DNA of 64,000 bases. It comes from Pseudarthrobacter sulfonivorans (GTDB lineage Bacteria > Actinomycetota > Actinomycetes > Actinomycetales > Micrococcaceae). The DNA lies in the NCBI RefSeq assembly GCF_001484605.1, contig NZ_CP013747.1:1736001-1800000 (forward strand), written 5' to 3'. Position 1 is the stretch's first letter; each line of letters opens with the position of its first letter. Positions 1 through 8,886 of the stretch are shown here, piece by piece. The notes below the pieces were generated by a model that was not told where the DNA came from, did not search any database, and saw only the letters and a program-made list of their open reading frames with translations. Position numbers and translations under genes: made by a program.

Positions 1-98
1 GCGGATCTGCTTCCCCCCTGTACGGCACACCTCTACCGTAGCCACAGCTGAAGCCGCCGCTGCAACCCCGGCCTCGGGTAACCCCTGGCGTGAACCCG

Positions 99-671
99 CT
101 AGGAGAGGCCCAGCTCGTCCTTGCCGAAGGCGAACAGGTAGGGCACACCGGTCTCGGCTTCGATCTTTTCCTTGGCACCGGTGTCCCGGTCCACGATGAC
201 GGCCACGGCCACCACGTTTCCGCCGGCCTTTTTGACACCCTCCACAGCGGTGAGCGCCGAGCCGCCGGTGGTGGACGTATCCTCCAGGACCAGGACCTTG
301 CGGCCCTCAACCGACGGACCTTCAACCTGGCGGCCCATGCCGTAGGACTTCTGGGCTTTGCGGACCACAAAGGCGTCCACGGTGCGGCCGGCGTCCACGG
401 CGGAGTGCATCACAGCGGTGCCCACGGGGTCAGCACCCATGGTCAGGCCACCGGCGCACTCAAAGTCGATCCCGGCGTCGTCCGTCAGTGCCAGCATGAC
501 CTGGCCCACCAGCTTGGAGGCCTCGTGGTGCAGCGTGATGCGGCGAAGGTCGATGTAGTAGTCGGCCTCGGCGCCGCTGGAGAGGATCACCTTGCCGCGG
601 ACCACGGCAAGTTCCTTGATCAGTTCCAGCAGGCGGGCACGTGCGGCGGCAGCGTCAAGAGGGGAAGTCAT
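99..671 (-). CDS. pyrE: Orotate phosphoribosyltransferase
   Basis: Pyrimidine biosynthesis enzyme that joins orotate and PRPP to give orotidine 5'-phosphate. The 190-residue product has the type I PRTase PRPP loop LVLEDTSTTGGSA at about residues 127-139 and the RKAQKSYG lysine loop near 104-111, and its length is normal for the family. An in-frame extension upstream to 770 exists but has no family-like sequence and overlaps the next gene, so I chose the ATG before TSPLD. No Shine-Dalgarno is visible; a -10-like TAAACT lies 7 nt before the ATG, so a leaderless mRNA is possible. It is a stand-alone gene. The first 98 bases of the window show no gene. Confidence 0.95.
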   Translation of the reverse strand: MTSPLDAAAARARLLELIKELAVVRGKVILSSGAEADYYIDLRRITLHHEASKLVGQVMLALTDDAGIDFECAGGLTMGADPVGTAVMHSAVDAGRTVDAFVVRKAQKSYGMGRQVEGPSVEGRKVLVLEDTSTTGGSALTAVEGVKKAGGNVVAVAVIVDRDTGAKEKIEAETGVPYLFAFGKDELGLS

Positions 672-681
672 GGTGTCCAGT

Positions 682-1971
682 TTAGTGGTTCCCCGATTTG
701 TGACGGCGCGCCCAGCCGGGTGGCTTTGCTGCCGGCTGCGGCTGAACGCGGCGGGCGAAGGAAGGCGCATGTTCCGGCCGGGGTCCGAACGAAATGAGCC
801 GCGGCATCAGCCGCCGGACCATGGGGGCGTGCCGGACCACAAAAAGCAGGGCCCGCGGGGGCTCCGTTCTCCTTCCGGCGAACAATGGGACGAACACTGC
901 GCGGTGCAGCATGCGCTGCACCGTCTGGACAACAACGGTGGGCATCCTGCGCCTCCGTTCCACTCCAGCGAGATCCTGCACCGATACGTCCCCCCGGAGC
1001 AGTGCTGGCGCCAACCGGCCCGCTGCCGCCACGGCATCCTGGATAGCCAGGTTGATGCCCACGCCACCCACCGGGGACATGGCATGGGCAGCGTCTCCAA
1101 TACACAAAAGCCCGTCCACGTACCAGCGCCGCAGCCGGTCCAGCCGCACATCCAGCCAGTGCAGGTCCTCCATGGACCGGATCGAATCCACTCGGTCAGC
1201 CAGGTCAGGACGCAGTCCGGAAACGCGCTCCCTGAAGCGTTCGACGCCCTCGGCCCGGATCCGCGCGTCTTCACCCTTCGGGCCGAGATACCCCATCTGG
1301 TAATAGTCGTCACGGAACAGGGCGATCATGGCTTCCCGGTCTCGGAATGCCGGGACGATGCCCGCCACGGCGCCCTTCTCCGACGCATGGCGCGGAAGCC
1401 TGAACCACCATGTGTCGAAGGGGACGGGGTAGTTCCTTGGCTTCAGCCCGGCGGCCCGCCGCAGCACTGAATGGCGCCCATCAGTGGCCACCACGAGGTC
1501 CGCACGGAGTGCACCTTCGCGGCCGTCGAGCGTGCGGTAGCGGACGCCGGCGACGCGTCCGCCGTCGAACATTAACGACGTTGCTTCGTGTTGCATCAAG
1601 AGCGTGAAGGTGGGTTCGCGCGCGGCCTCAGTGGCCAGGAAGTTCAGGAAGTCCCACTGCGGCATCATGGCAATGTAGTTGTACGGGGGCTTCAGGGACG
1701 CGAAATCCCCGAAAGTGACCAAACCGGCGCCCGGGATGGGGATGGCAACGTTGTTCAGCCTGCTCTGCGGAAGCTGGTGGAAGCTGTCGCCCAGTCCCAG
1801 TTCATCGATCAGCCTGATGGTGGAGGCATGCACGGTGTCGCCGCGGAAATCCCGCAGGAAGTCGCCATGCTTTTCAAGGACCGTGACCTTCACGCCTGCC
1901 CGGGCCAGCAGCAGCCCCAGCATCATGCCCGCCGGCCCGCCGCCAACAACGGCGCACACCGTTCGCTCCAT
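682..1971 (-). CDS. FAD-dependent monooxygenase (aromatic hydroxylase type)
   Basis: A 429-residue group A flavoprotein monooxygenase, probably an NAD(P)H-dependent hydroxylase of an aromatic or related substrate. Seen: the N-terminal FAD-binding Rossmann motif VVGGGPAGMMLG (residues 8-19), the middle DG motif ATDGRHSVLRRAAGL, and the C-terminal GD motif CIGDAAHAMSPVGGVGINL that contacts the FAD ribose. The TVHAST stretch after the first strand is typical of the PheA/TfdB/UbiH fold. It ends 10 bp before the pyrE start and shows no strong ribosome binding site. No catabolic partner is adjacent, so the substrate cannot be named. Confidence 0.85.
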   Translation of the reverse strand: MERTVCAVVGGGPAGMMLGLLLARAGVKVTVLEKHGDFLRDFRGDTVHASTIRLIDELGLGDSFHQLPQSRLNNVAIPIPGAGLVTFGDFASLKPPYNYIAMMPQWDFLNFLATEAAREPTFTLLMQHEATSLMFDGGRVAGVRYRTLDGREGALRADLVVATDGRHSVLRRAAGLKPRNYPVPFDTWWFRLPRHASEKGAVAGIVPAFRDREAMIALFRDDYYQMGYLGPKGEDARIRAEGVERFRERVSGLRPDLADRVDSIRSMEDLHWLDVRLDRLRRWYVDGLLCIGDAAHAMSPVGGVGINLAIQDAVAAAGRLAPALLRGDVSVQDLAGVERRRRMPTVVVQTVQRMLHRAVFVPLFAGRRTEPPRALLFVVRHAPMVRRLMPRLISFGPRPEHAPSFARRVQPQPAAKPPGWARRHKSGNH

Positions 1972-2049
1972 GCACTAACGGTACGCCGCACGTGAAGTGG
2001 CCGCACTCGCCTGGTTTGGGACGCGGAAATGGCCCTGTGACGCAGAAAT

Positions 2050-2085
2050 GGAATGGCGCTACGCATATCCGCGTAGCGCCATTCC
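2050..2085 (-). terminator. Hairpin downstream of the sugar-acid operon
   Basis: A perfect 15-bp inverted repeat (arms 2050-2064 and 2071-2085) with a 6-nt loop lies 38 bp beyond the stop of the gluconokinase-GH3 gene and before the divergently spaced monooxygenase gene. It probably ends the transcript that enters from 7.3 kb. The U-tract is weak. Confidence 0.7.
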
Positions 2086-2122
2086 AGCTGCGAGTCGTCA
2101 GCCTAAAACCGCAGCGATAACC

Positions 2123-4471
2123 CTAGAGCCGCGTGTCGAAAGAATCGCAGAAGACATTCTCGTTGAACGTCCCCTGGAACTCAGACTTGCCCATGATCTT
2201 CTCGATCGTGGCCCGGATGGCCTCCACAGTTCCCGCATGGGCGTGGATGGCGGTCTTGACCATCGGCACGTCGATGAGGTGGTTGGGCTGGTTCAGCGAC
2301 ACAAACACGGTGGGCACCTCGGTGACATACCACGGGATTTCCGCGGCCATCGGGGTGGACCACTTGATCCGGATGGCCGCCTCCTGGGCAAAGCCCTTGA
2401 CGTTCGCGAAGACAAACGCGGCGTCGTACTTGTCCGCGTAGTCGCCGGTGGCTTCCTCGGAGATGATGGACATGAAGTTGATGCCCTTCTCCCCGGCAGC
2501 TTCGCGCTGAGCGGCGGTTTTGAACAGGTGCACCTCGAAGCCGGCTTTTTCCAGTTCGTCCTTGACCGTGTCCAGGTACGCCAGCGGGTCCGCCCGGGTG
2601 AAGTCCGAGCCGCCGGAGATGCCGTACAGGCGGATCCGCTTGTGCGTTTCCGGCCGGATGGGCAGGTTGTGCGCGGTGTCCTTGACCAGGGTGACGGTCT
2701 TGTCCGCGATCTCCGCCGCGATGGCCCGGTGCGCCTCGCTGCCGATCACAGCGAGTGCTTCCACGGGCGGAACCAGTTCGTTGCGCGCCTTCAGGTGCAG
2801 CCCCAGCGAGGCCTTGAGGGCCAGGATGCGGCGCAGGGCGTCATGCAGGCGCTGCTCTGTGATGACGCCGGACTTGTAGCCATCCAGCATGTACTGGAAG
2901 TCTTCGTCGGCGTTGCGGAAGAACAGAAACATGTCGCACCCGGCGGCAATGGTCGCAGGAACCAGGTCCTTGCGCTTCATGGCCTGGGTGAGCCCGATCA
3001 TCTGCGAGGCGTCCGTGAGGATGAGCCCGTTGAACCCGAGCTCGCCGCGCAGCAGGTCCTGGAGCAGCTCCGGGGCCAGGGTGGCGGGCAGGATGTCCTT
3101 GTCCGCCATGCCCGGGCGGAAGTGCCGGGAAAGCTCCGGCGCACCGATGTGCCCGACCATGATGGACTGCACGCCGTGCCCGATCATTTCGCGGTACACG
3201 TGGCCATACGTCTTGTTCCACTCGTCGTAGCCGAGAGTGTTGTAGGACGTGACCACGTGCTGGTCGCGCTCGTCCATGCCGTCGCCCGGGAAGTGCTTCA
3301 TGGCGCAGGCAGTGGGAGATTCACTGATGCCGTCGAAGTACTCCTTGGCCCGCTCCACCACGATCTCCGGCGTGTTGCCGAAGGCCCGGGTGGAAATGAC
3401 CGTGTTCCGCCAGTTGTAGTGGATGTCCACAATCGGCGCGAACGCCCAGTTGCAGCCCAGAGCTGCGGTTTCAACGCCGGCAACCCGCCCCATCCGGCGT
3501 GCGATGGACTTGTCCGGGTGCGAACCTGCCTGCAGGTGCGTGGACACAAACGTGCCGTCGTCGCAGCTTCCGGCGCCACCCATTTCCGGGTTGGACGCCA
3601 CCAGCAGCGGCACCTTGGACTTCGACTGCGCATGCCGGATGTGTTCCTGAACGGCAGCGGACGGGCCCGGGCGGTACCGCATGCCGCCCACATGGAAGTT
3701 CTCCAGCACACCGTCGAGGTACTCCGGGGAGTAGTCGTTGTTGTGGTTGATGAACAGCTGCCCGATCTTTTCCTCAAGCGTCATCGATTCCAGGGTGGTG
3801 TTCACCCAGATGATCGCTGCGTCGTCGAGGTTGAACGGCGAGGCCTGGAGGTCGACGTCGAACTGGCGCCCTGGGGTGCCAGCGGCACCGACGGCGGCAG
3901 TTCCGTCCGCAGGTGCGGAGCTGCCGACGGCGGCAGTCACCGCAGCTGCGATACCCGCCAGCGCGTCGGCCACCACCTGGTCCACCGGACCGGCGATGTC
4001 CACCACGATGCCTGCCTCATCGGCTTCGAGCGCTTCGAGGGTTGCCAGCTGGGATTCCAGCAGCGCGGGCGGCATAAAGTGCCCGGAGCGGCCCTCAGTA
4101 CGCGCCCGAAGAACCTCCTTGCTGCCGTGCAGGTGAAGGAACACCGTATCCGGCGCCTGGGCGCGGATGGCGTCGCGGTAACTGCGGCGAAGAGCCGAGC
4201 AGGCCAGAACCAGGCCACCCTTGGCAGCTGCGAGTTCAGAGCCCACCGTGGCAAGCCACGGCCAGCGGTCCTCGTCGGTCAGCGGAGTGCCCGCTGCCAT
4301 CTTGGCGACGTTCTCCACCGGGTGGAGGGAATCGCCGTCGAGGAACTGGACGCCGAGCTCACGGGCCACCAGGTCACCGATGGTGGTCTTGCCGCAGCCG
4401 GAGACACCCATCACGATGACGCGGGGACCGGTGGCTCCTGCTGCTGGGGAGGGAGATGGCGTGGCGGTCAC
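2123..4471 (-). CDS. Gluconokinase-glycoside hydrolase family 3 fusion protein
   Basis: A 782-residue two-domain protein. Residues 16-180 are a GntK-type gluconokinase: P-loop GVSGCGKTT (22-30), the substrate segment FLDGDSLHP (43-51), [17 protein letters not shown] (57-73), [10 protein letters not shown] and [12 protein letters not shown]. Residues about 205-600 are a GH3 catalytic domain: KHFPGDG (392-398), a nearby DQH that matches the acid/base loop of NagZ-like enzymes, and LILTDASQ with Asp487 as candidate nucleophile. An Ala/Gly/Pro-rich linker (about 181-203) joins them. There is no signal peptide, so it should act in the cytoplasm. The GTG start overlaps the stop of the mannonate dehydratase gene by 4 bp. 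The kinase would make 6-phosphogluconate; the hydrolase substrate is unknown, perhaps an imported glucuronide or glucoside. Confidence 0.85.
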   Translation of the reverse strand: MTATPSPSPAAGATGPRVIVMGVSGCGKTTIGDLVARELGVQFLDGDSLHPVENVAKMAAGTPLTDEDRWPWLATVGSELAAAKGGLVLACSALRRSYRDAIRAQAPDTVFLHLHGSKEVLRARTEGRSGHFMPPALLESQLATLEALEADEAGIVVDIAGPVDQVVADALAGIAAAVTAAVGSSAPADGTAAVGAAGTPGRQFDVDLQASPFNLDDAAIIWVNTTLESMTLEEKIGQLFINHNNDYSPEYLDGVLENFHVGGMRYRPGPSAAVQEHIRHAQSKSKVPLLVASNPEMGGAGSCDDGTFVSTHLQAGSHPDKSIARRMGRVAGVETAALGCNWAFAPIVDIHYNWRNTVISTRAFGNTPEIVVERAKEYFDGISESPTACAMKHFPGDGMDERDQHVVTSYNTLGYDEWNKTYGHVYREMIGHGVQSIMVGHIGAPELSRHFRPGMADKDILPATLAPELLQDLLRGELGFNGLILTDASQMIGLTQAMKRKDLVPATIAAGCDMFLFFRNADEDFQYMLDGYKSGVITEQRLHDALRRILALKASLGLHLKARNELVPPVEALAVIGSEAHRAIAAEIADKTVTLVKDTAHNLPIRPETHKRIRLYGISGGSDFTRADPLAYLDTVKDELEKAGFEVHLFKTAAQREAAGEKGINFMSIISEEATGDYADKYDAAFVFANVKGFAQEAAIRIKWSTPMAAEIPWYVTEVPTVFVSLNQPNHLIDVPMVKTAIHAHAGTVEAIRATIEKIMGKSEFQGTFNENVFCDSFDTRL

Positions 4472-5697
4472 CAGTCGTGCACCGTTCCGTCTACCAGGCG
4501 GTTGTACGGCAGGTAGGCCTGCTGGTACGGGTACGCTGCCGCGGCTTCCTCGTTGAATTCGACGCCGATGCCGGGCTTGTCACCCGGGTGCAGGTAGCCG
4601 TCCTTGAAGGTCATGGACTGCTCGAAGACCTCGTTGGTCTTGTCCGAGTGCTGCATGTATTCCTGGATGCCGTAGTTGTGGATGGCCAGGCCAACGTGCA
4701 ACTGCGCCGCGAAGCCCACAGGGGAAATATCCGTGGGGCCGTGGAAGCCGGACTTGATCTGGTACTGGGCGGCGAAGTCCATGACCTTCTTCAGCGGGGA
4801 GATGCCGCCGAAGTGGGTGGAGGCTGCGCGCACGTAGTCGATCAGCTGTTCCTTGATGAGGGTCTGGTAGTCCCACACAGTGTTGAAGATTTCACCGATG
4901 GCCAGCGGGGTGGTGGTGTGCTGTCGGACCAGGCGCAGGCCCTCCTGGTTTTCCGCCGGCGTGCAGTCCTCGAGCCAGAAGAGATCGTACGGTTCCAGGG
5001 CCTTGCCCAGCTTGGCGGCCTGGATGGGCGTCATGCGGTGGTGGCCGTCGTGCAGCAGCGGAATTTCTGGGCCGAACTCGTTGCGCACGGCTTCGAAGAC
5101 GGTGGGCAGGTGGCGCAGGTAGGCGCGGGTGTCCCAGTCCTCTTCCTGCGGGAACGCGCCGCGGCCGGCGGGTTCGTAGTCGTAGCGTTCGCCCGAGGCC
5201 TGGGCCTGCGCGGCCACACCGTAGACGGCCTTGATGCCGGGGACAGCGGTCTGGATGCGGATGGACTTGTAGCCCAGTTCCAGGTGCTCACGGACCGAGT
5301 CGAACAGCGAGTCGAGGTCAGCGCCGGACGCGTGGCCGTAGGCGCGCAGGCCGTTGCGTGAAGCGCCGCCCAGGAGCTGGTAGACCGGCATGTTCGCCAT
5401 CTTGCCCTTGATGTCCCACAGGGCCATGTCGACGGCGGCGATGGCTGCCATGGTGACCGGCCCGCGGCGCCAGTACGAGCTGCGGTACAGGAACTGCCAG
5501 GTGTCCTCGATCTTGTGCGGATCCTTGCCGATCAGCAGCTGGGCCACGTGCTCTTTGAGGTAGGCGGCAACAGCCAGTTCGCGGCCGTTCAGCGTGGCGT
5601 CACCGATGCCGGTGACCCCGTCGTCCGTAGTGATGCGCAGGGTCACGAAGTTACGTGACGGGCTTGTCACGAAGACTTCAGCGGCAATGATTTTCAC
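4468..5697 (-). CDS. manD: D-mannonate dehydratase, enolase superfamily (ManD/RspA)
   Basis: A 409-residue enolase-superfamily acid-sugar dehydratase that would convert D-mannonate to 2-keto-3-deoxygluconate. The ManD catalytic Arg147/Tyr159 pair appears at the same numbers here (SIRIQ and AVYG). The metal ligands appear as Asp217 (with His219 in HDGHH), Glu243 (FWLED) and Glu269 (IGEIF). The GPTDISPVG loop follows. The start is GTG with AAAGGA about 7 nt upstream. It sits between the GPH symporter and the gluconokinase-GH3 fusion, and together with UxaC and UxuB it completes glucuronate to KDG. Some RspA homologues prefer D-gluconate or have low activity, so the exact acid sugar is inferred from context. 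Confidence 0.88.
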   Translation of the reverse strand: MKIIAAEVFVTSPSRNFVTLRITTDDGVTGIGDATLNGRELAVAAYLKEHVAQLLIGKDPHKIEDTWQFLYRSSYWRRGPVTMAAIAAVDMALWDIKGKMANMPVYQLLGGASRNGLRAYGHASGADLDSLFDSVREHLELGYKSIRIQTAVPGIKAVYGVAAQAQASGERYDYEPAGRGAFPQEEDWDTRAYLRHLPTVFEAVRNEFGPEIPLLHDGHHRMTPIQAAKLGKALEPYDLFWLEDCTPAENQEGLRLVRQHTTTPLAIGEIFNTVWDYQTLIKEQLIDYVRAASTHFGGISPLKKVMDFAAQYQIKSGFHGPTDISPVGFAAQLHVGLAIHNYGIQEYMQHSDKTNEVFEQSMTFKDGYLHPGDKPGIGVEFNEEAAAAYPYQQAYLPYNRLVDGTVHDW

Positions 5698-5742
5698 GGC
5701 AGATCCTTTCGGGGACTTCTGGTCAGTTTGTGGTGCTGGGAG

Positions 5743-7158
5743 TTAGTGGCCGGCAGTTTTGCCGGCGCCAACCGGGATGCCAGCATCAGCGGTGGTGCTG
5801 GCGTCAGCGGCTTCGCCGGCGCCCACAGTTTTGGTCCGGCGTTCCTGGATCTCCTTGAGGATCTCCGCGTGCTTGGCGTCGGTCAGCGTGTACTTGGACA
5901 TTACTAATACGGCAAGGATAGTCAGCACGGCAGGGATCGCGCCCGCCGCAATCTGAATGCCGAACAGGGCGTCCGCGGTCTGCGCCGCTCCGGACTTGTA
6001 GCCGCCCAGTGCCAGGGCGTATGCCGCCAGGGCACCGCCCACAGCCTGGCCGGACTTGCGGGTGAAGGAGAACAGCGCGTACGTGATGCCCTCGGTGCGG
6101 ACACCGGTCCGCCATTCGCCGTACTCCACCGTGTCGGCTTCCAGGGCCCACACCACGATGTTGACGGCCAGGACACCCACGAGGCTGACCACGAGGCCGG
6201 TAAAGCCCATCCAGACCTGGCCGGCCGGGGCGAAGAAGATGATCGCACCGCCGAGGACAGTGACCAGCGAAGAGTAGATGTAGACGCTCTTCTTGCCGAC
6301 GTTACGGACAAGTTTGGGCATAAAGGCGGCCAGGAAGAAGGTGAGCGCCAGCTGGATGATGGACAGTACGGGGTACAGGTCCAGGCGGCCCAGGACGTCG
6401 CGCAGGTAGTACAGCTGCACGGAGGTCAGGGCGAGGTAGCCGGAGAGGAAGAAGAAGGAGCTCAGGCACAGCATCAGGAGGGGCTTGTTGCCTTTGAGTG
6501 TGTCCACGCTCTGCTTGAACGTCACCTTGGGGACGGCGCGGTGCACGCGCTCTTTGGCGGTCAAGGCCGTGAAGAAGTACAGCGCCGCCCCGATGACCAC
6601 GAAGATCAGGGTGATGGTGGTGAACGTCGACTGGAGGTCGGCGCCTGGCTTGATCAGCGGTGCAACGAAGATGCCCAGCGAAGAGCCCACCAGCAGGGCG
6701 CCGACCATGCGGGCCGAGCCCAGCTTGGCGCGCTCCCCCGGGTCCTGCGTCATGGCGCCGGCCAGCGAGCCGTACGGAATGTTCACGAGGCTGTAGGCAA
6801 GGCCAAGGGCTGCGTAGGTGACATAGGCATACAGCAGTGTGCCGGATTCACCCAGCTGCGGGACGGAGAACGTTGCCACGCTCAGCAGGAGCAGCGGGAT
6901 GGAGCCGAACATGATGAAGGGCCGGAACTTGCCGAAGCGCTTGCTGTAGGTCCGGTCAACGAGCCGGCCGGCGAAGACGTCGGCGAAAGCGTCAAAGAGC
7001 CTGACCACGAGCAGCAGGGTTCCGGCAGCCGCTGCGGAGATGCCGGCGACGTCCGTGTAGTACACCAGCAGGAACATGGTGGCGGTGGTGAATGCGAGGT
7101 TGTTAGCTGCATCGCCGGCGCCATAGCCGATGATGCTGAGCTTGTTTAGCTTTTTCAT
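5743..7158 (-). CDS. GPH-family sugar/glucuronide:cation symporter
   Basis: A 471-residue, very hydrophobic protein with about 12 membrane segments and the glycoside-pentoside-hexuronide:cation symporter signature at its start (YGAGDAANNLAFTTATMFLL), like GusB, MelB and UxuT. It should import a uronide, uronic acid or related sugar with H+ or Na+. A longer frame reaches 7329, but the predicted promoter lies inside that extension. The ATG at 7158 has AGGAG 7 nt upstream, so I use it. First gene of the operon with the mannonate dehydratase and the gluconokinase-GH3 fusion. The C-terminus ends in a short Ala/Gly/Thr-rich tail. Confidence 0.87.
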   Translation of the reverse strand: MKKLNKLSIIGYGAGDAANNLAFTTATMFLLVYYTDVAGISAAAAGTLLLVVRLFDAFADVFAGRLVDRTYSKRFGKFRPFIMFGSIPLLLLSVATFSVPQLGESGTLLYAYVTYAALGLAYSLVNIPYGSLAGAMTQDPGERAKLGSARMVGALLVGSSLGIFVAPLIKPGADLQSTFTTITLIFVVIGAALYFFTALTAKERVHRAVPKVTFKQSVDTLKGNKPLLMLCLSSFFFLSGYLALTSVQLYYLRDVLGRLDLYPVLSIIQLALTFFLAAFMPKLVRNVGKKSVYIYSSLVTVLGGAIIFFAPAGQVWMGFTGLVVSLVGVLAVNIVVWALEADTVEYGEWRTGVRTEGITYALFSFTRKSGQAVGGALAAYALALGGYKSGAAQTADALFGIQIAAGAIPAVLTILAVLVMSKYTLTDAKHAEILKEIQERRTKTVGAGEAADASTTADAGIPVGAGKTAGH

Positions 7159-7300
7159 GAATTGGGCTCCTTTACCCTTGCCGCCGTGTTGGCCAGCGAA
7201 AATTATTGAAATGCTATGAAGCGGTGAATCTTTCGCGATGCTGGAGTCGTCAGAATCTGCATCCGGCGGGCGTATCGCCGCGTGTTTCTCGTTGTCTGTA

Positions 7301-7340
7301 ATCCTAGTCACTTGGCAATATAATGGCAAGCGGTTGCCAT
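7301..7340 (-). promoter_or_regulatory. Promoter with LacI-type operator for the GPH operon
   Basis: On the minus strand: -35 TTGCCA (7324-7329), 17-bp spacer, -10 TAGGAT (7301-7306). The -35 lies inside a palindrome-like operator ATGGCAAGCGGTTGCCAT (7323-7340). The same design recurs at 10.3, 19.1 and 21.2 kb. A bound LacI-family repressor would cover the -35. The predicted 5' leader is about 135 nt. Confidence 0.75.
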
Positions 7341-7379
7341 AAATTTCTGTTGAAACTTCATGAAACTGCAGGTCATCGA

Positions 7380-7423
7380 AACAGCACTGCCCGGTCCAGG
7401 CGCCTGGACCGGGCAGTGCTGTT
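7380..7423 (-). terminator. Perfect 22-bp inverted repeat after uxuB
   Basis: A perfect 44-bp palindrome (arms 7380-7401 and 7402-7423) lies 35 bp beyond the stop of the fructuronate reductase gene and before the GPH promoter. As RNA it forms a long GC-rich hairpin. It most likely terminates the uxaC-uxuB transcript and insulates the next operon. No strong U-tract follows. Confidence 0.75.
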
Positions 7424-7458
7424 CTTTATGAAGCAGAAGGGCTGCTGGAGCGTGATTC

Positions 7459-8886
7459 TTAGGCGTCCGCCGGGAATGTGCCGAGCAGGCCGGAAACGAG
7501 TTCCACGACGGCGTCGTCCGCTGCGACGGCAGGATCTACCAGCGCCAGGACCGCCCGCACGCGCTCTGCGCCTTCCAGTTGGTTGGCCGCGGCCACTTCA
7601 GTTGCCAGCGGATCGTGGAACGTCTCGGCCGCTGCGCTGAAGTCAATCCAGGCCGCGATCATCAGTGCCGCGGCGGCACCGGACCTGCCTTGGGCCCGTT
7701 CGGCCAGGAGGACGGGCATGGCCCGCATGCGCAGCTTGGTGCTCCCGTCCATGGCAATCTGGGCAAGATGGTGGGCAATGCGCGCATTGCTGAAGCGGGC
7801 CAGGAGGGCAGCGCGGTACGCCGGGATCTGCAGGTCCGCGCCACCGGCCGCGGCGCCGGACAGGTTCGCCTCGGCCTCGTCCCAGAAGCTTTCGACGGCG
7901 ATCAGGCACTGCGGGTCCGCGAGGGCCTGCGCCACGGTGGTGTGTCCGCGGAGCTGGCCAGCGTAGGCAAGCAGGGAATGAGCGCCGTTCAGGAGCCACA
8001 GCTTGCGGTTCTCGTAGGGCTCGATGTGGTCAACGAAGACCGCGCCGGCATCCTCCCAGCGTGGACGGCCGGCGGGGAAGTCGCCGCTGAGCACCCAGTT
8101 GGTGAAGGGCTCAGCCACGACGGGCGAGTTGTCGCGGTAGCCGCAGGCGGCCTCGACGGCGGCGATGTCCGCTTCCGTGGTGCGCGGGGTGATACGGTCC
8201 ACGGACGTGCTGACAAAGCTGACGTTTGCTTCGACCCAGGCTGCGAGCTCCGCGTCCCAGGCCTGTGCCAGGCCCGCCACGGCGTTGCGCGCTACCGTGC
8301 CGTTGTCCGCGAGGTTGTCGCAGCAGACAACGGCGAGCGGCCCGGCTCCGGCAGCCCGGCGCGCGGCGAGGGCGAAGACAAGGCGGCCCAGCGGCGTCGA
8401 CGGGTTTCCACTGCCGGAAGCCAGCAGCGCAAGGTCGCCGGCGACGTCGGACGCCGTAGTATCCAGCTGTCCGTCGGCGCCGATCCGGTACGCCGCTTCG
8501 GTGACCGTCAGGGTGACGATGGAGGTGGCAGGCGCCGAAACGAGCTCTGCGAGCCGCTGCACGTCCGCGCCGTCCACCGCTTCAACGATGCTGCCGACGA
8601 CGGCGAACGAGTCGCCGCCGTCAGCGCGCTCCACGAGCGTGAAGAGGCCGTCCTGCTCGGCAAGAGCCAGGGCAGCGTCCGGGCGGCGGCCGGTGAAAGA
8701 CGCGATGCCCCAGTCAGCGGCATCGCTGGCCTGGCTGGTGTACCAGGCCTGGTGCGAGCGGTGGAAGGCACCGAGTCCGAGGTGGACGATCCGCACCGGC
8801 GGCTTGGCGGCAGCGTGCAGGGTCCGGTCCAGCTGCGGCAGGGATTCGGCAGTCTTGCCTGTTACGTCGGTCTGTTCGATGCTCAC
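7459..8886 (-). CDS. uxuB: Mannitol dehydrogenase family oxidoreductase, probable fructuronate reductase
   Basis: A 475-residue polyol-specific long-chain dehydrogenase. Seen: the N-terminal nucleotide-binding start VRIVHLGLGAFHRSHQAWY, the family motif TSVDRITP, and the signature ENRKLWLLNGAHS, which carries the catalytic Lys and the Asn/His that follow. This family holds mannitol 2-dehydrogenase, tagaturonate reductase and fructuronate reductase. Because the gene follows glucuronate isomerase directly (GTG start overlapping its stop by 4 bp) and a mannonate dehydratase lies in the next operon, D-fructuronate to D-mannonate is the best reading. Mannitol or arabitol oxidation is the alternative. 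Confidence 0.85.
   Translation of the reverse strand: MSIEQTDVTGKTAESLPQLDRTLHAAAKPPVRIVHLGLGAFHRSHQAWYTSQASDAADWGIASFTGRRPDAALALAEQDGLFTLVERADGGDSFAVVGSIVEAVDGADVQRLAELVSAPATSIVTLTVTEAAYRIGADGQLDTTASDVAGDLALLASGSGNPSTPLGRLVFALAARRAAGAGPLAVVCCDNLADNGTVARNAVAGLAQAWDAELAAWVEANVSFVSTSVDRITPRTTEADIAAVEAACGYRDNSPVVAEPFTNWVLSGDFPAGRPRWEDAGAVFVDHIEPYENRKLWLLNGAHSLLAYAGQLRGHTTVAQALADPQCLIAVESFWDEAEANLSGAAAGGADLQIPAYRAALLARFSNARIAHHLAQIAMDGSTKLRMRAMPVLLAERAQGRSGAAAALMIAAWIDFSAAAETFHDPLATEVAAANQLEGAERVRAVLALVDPAVAADDAVVELVSGLLGTFPADA

Noticed and set aside
1997..4516. An 839-codon open frame on the plus strand opposite the gluconokinase-GH3 gene
   Set aside because: It has no recognisable domain, while the minus-strand frame carries full gluconokinase and GH3 motifs. 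Long antisense frames are expected in high-GC genes.
7159..7329. Longer N-terminus for the GPH symporter
   Set aside because: It would overlap the predicted promoter and operator, and it lacks symporter sequence.
7380..7423. The 44-bp palindrome as an attachment site or mobile element end
   Set aside because: There is no recombinase, no target duplication and no second copy; its position after uxuB fits a terminator.
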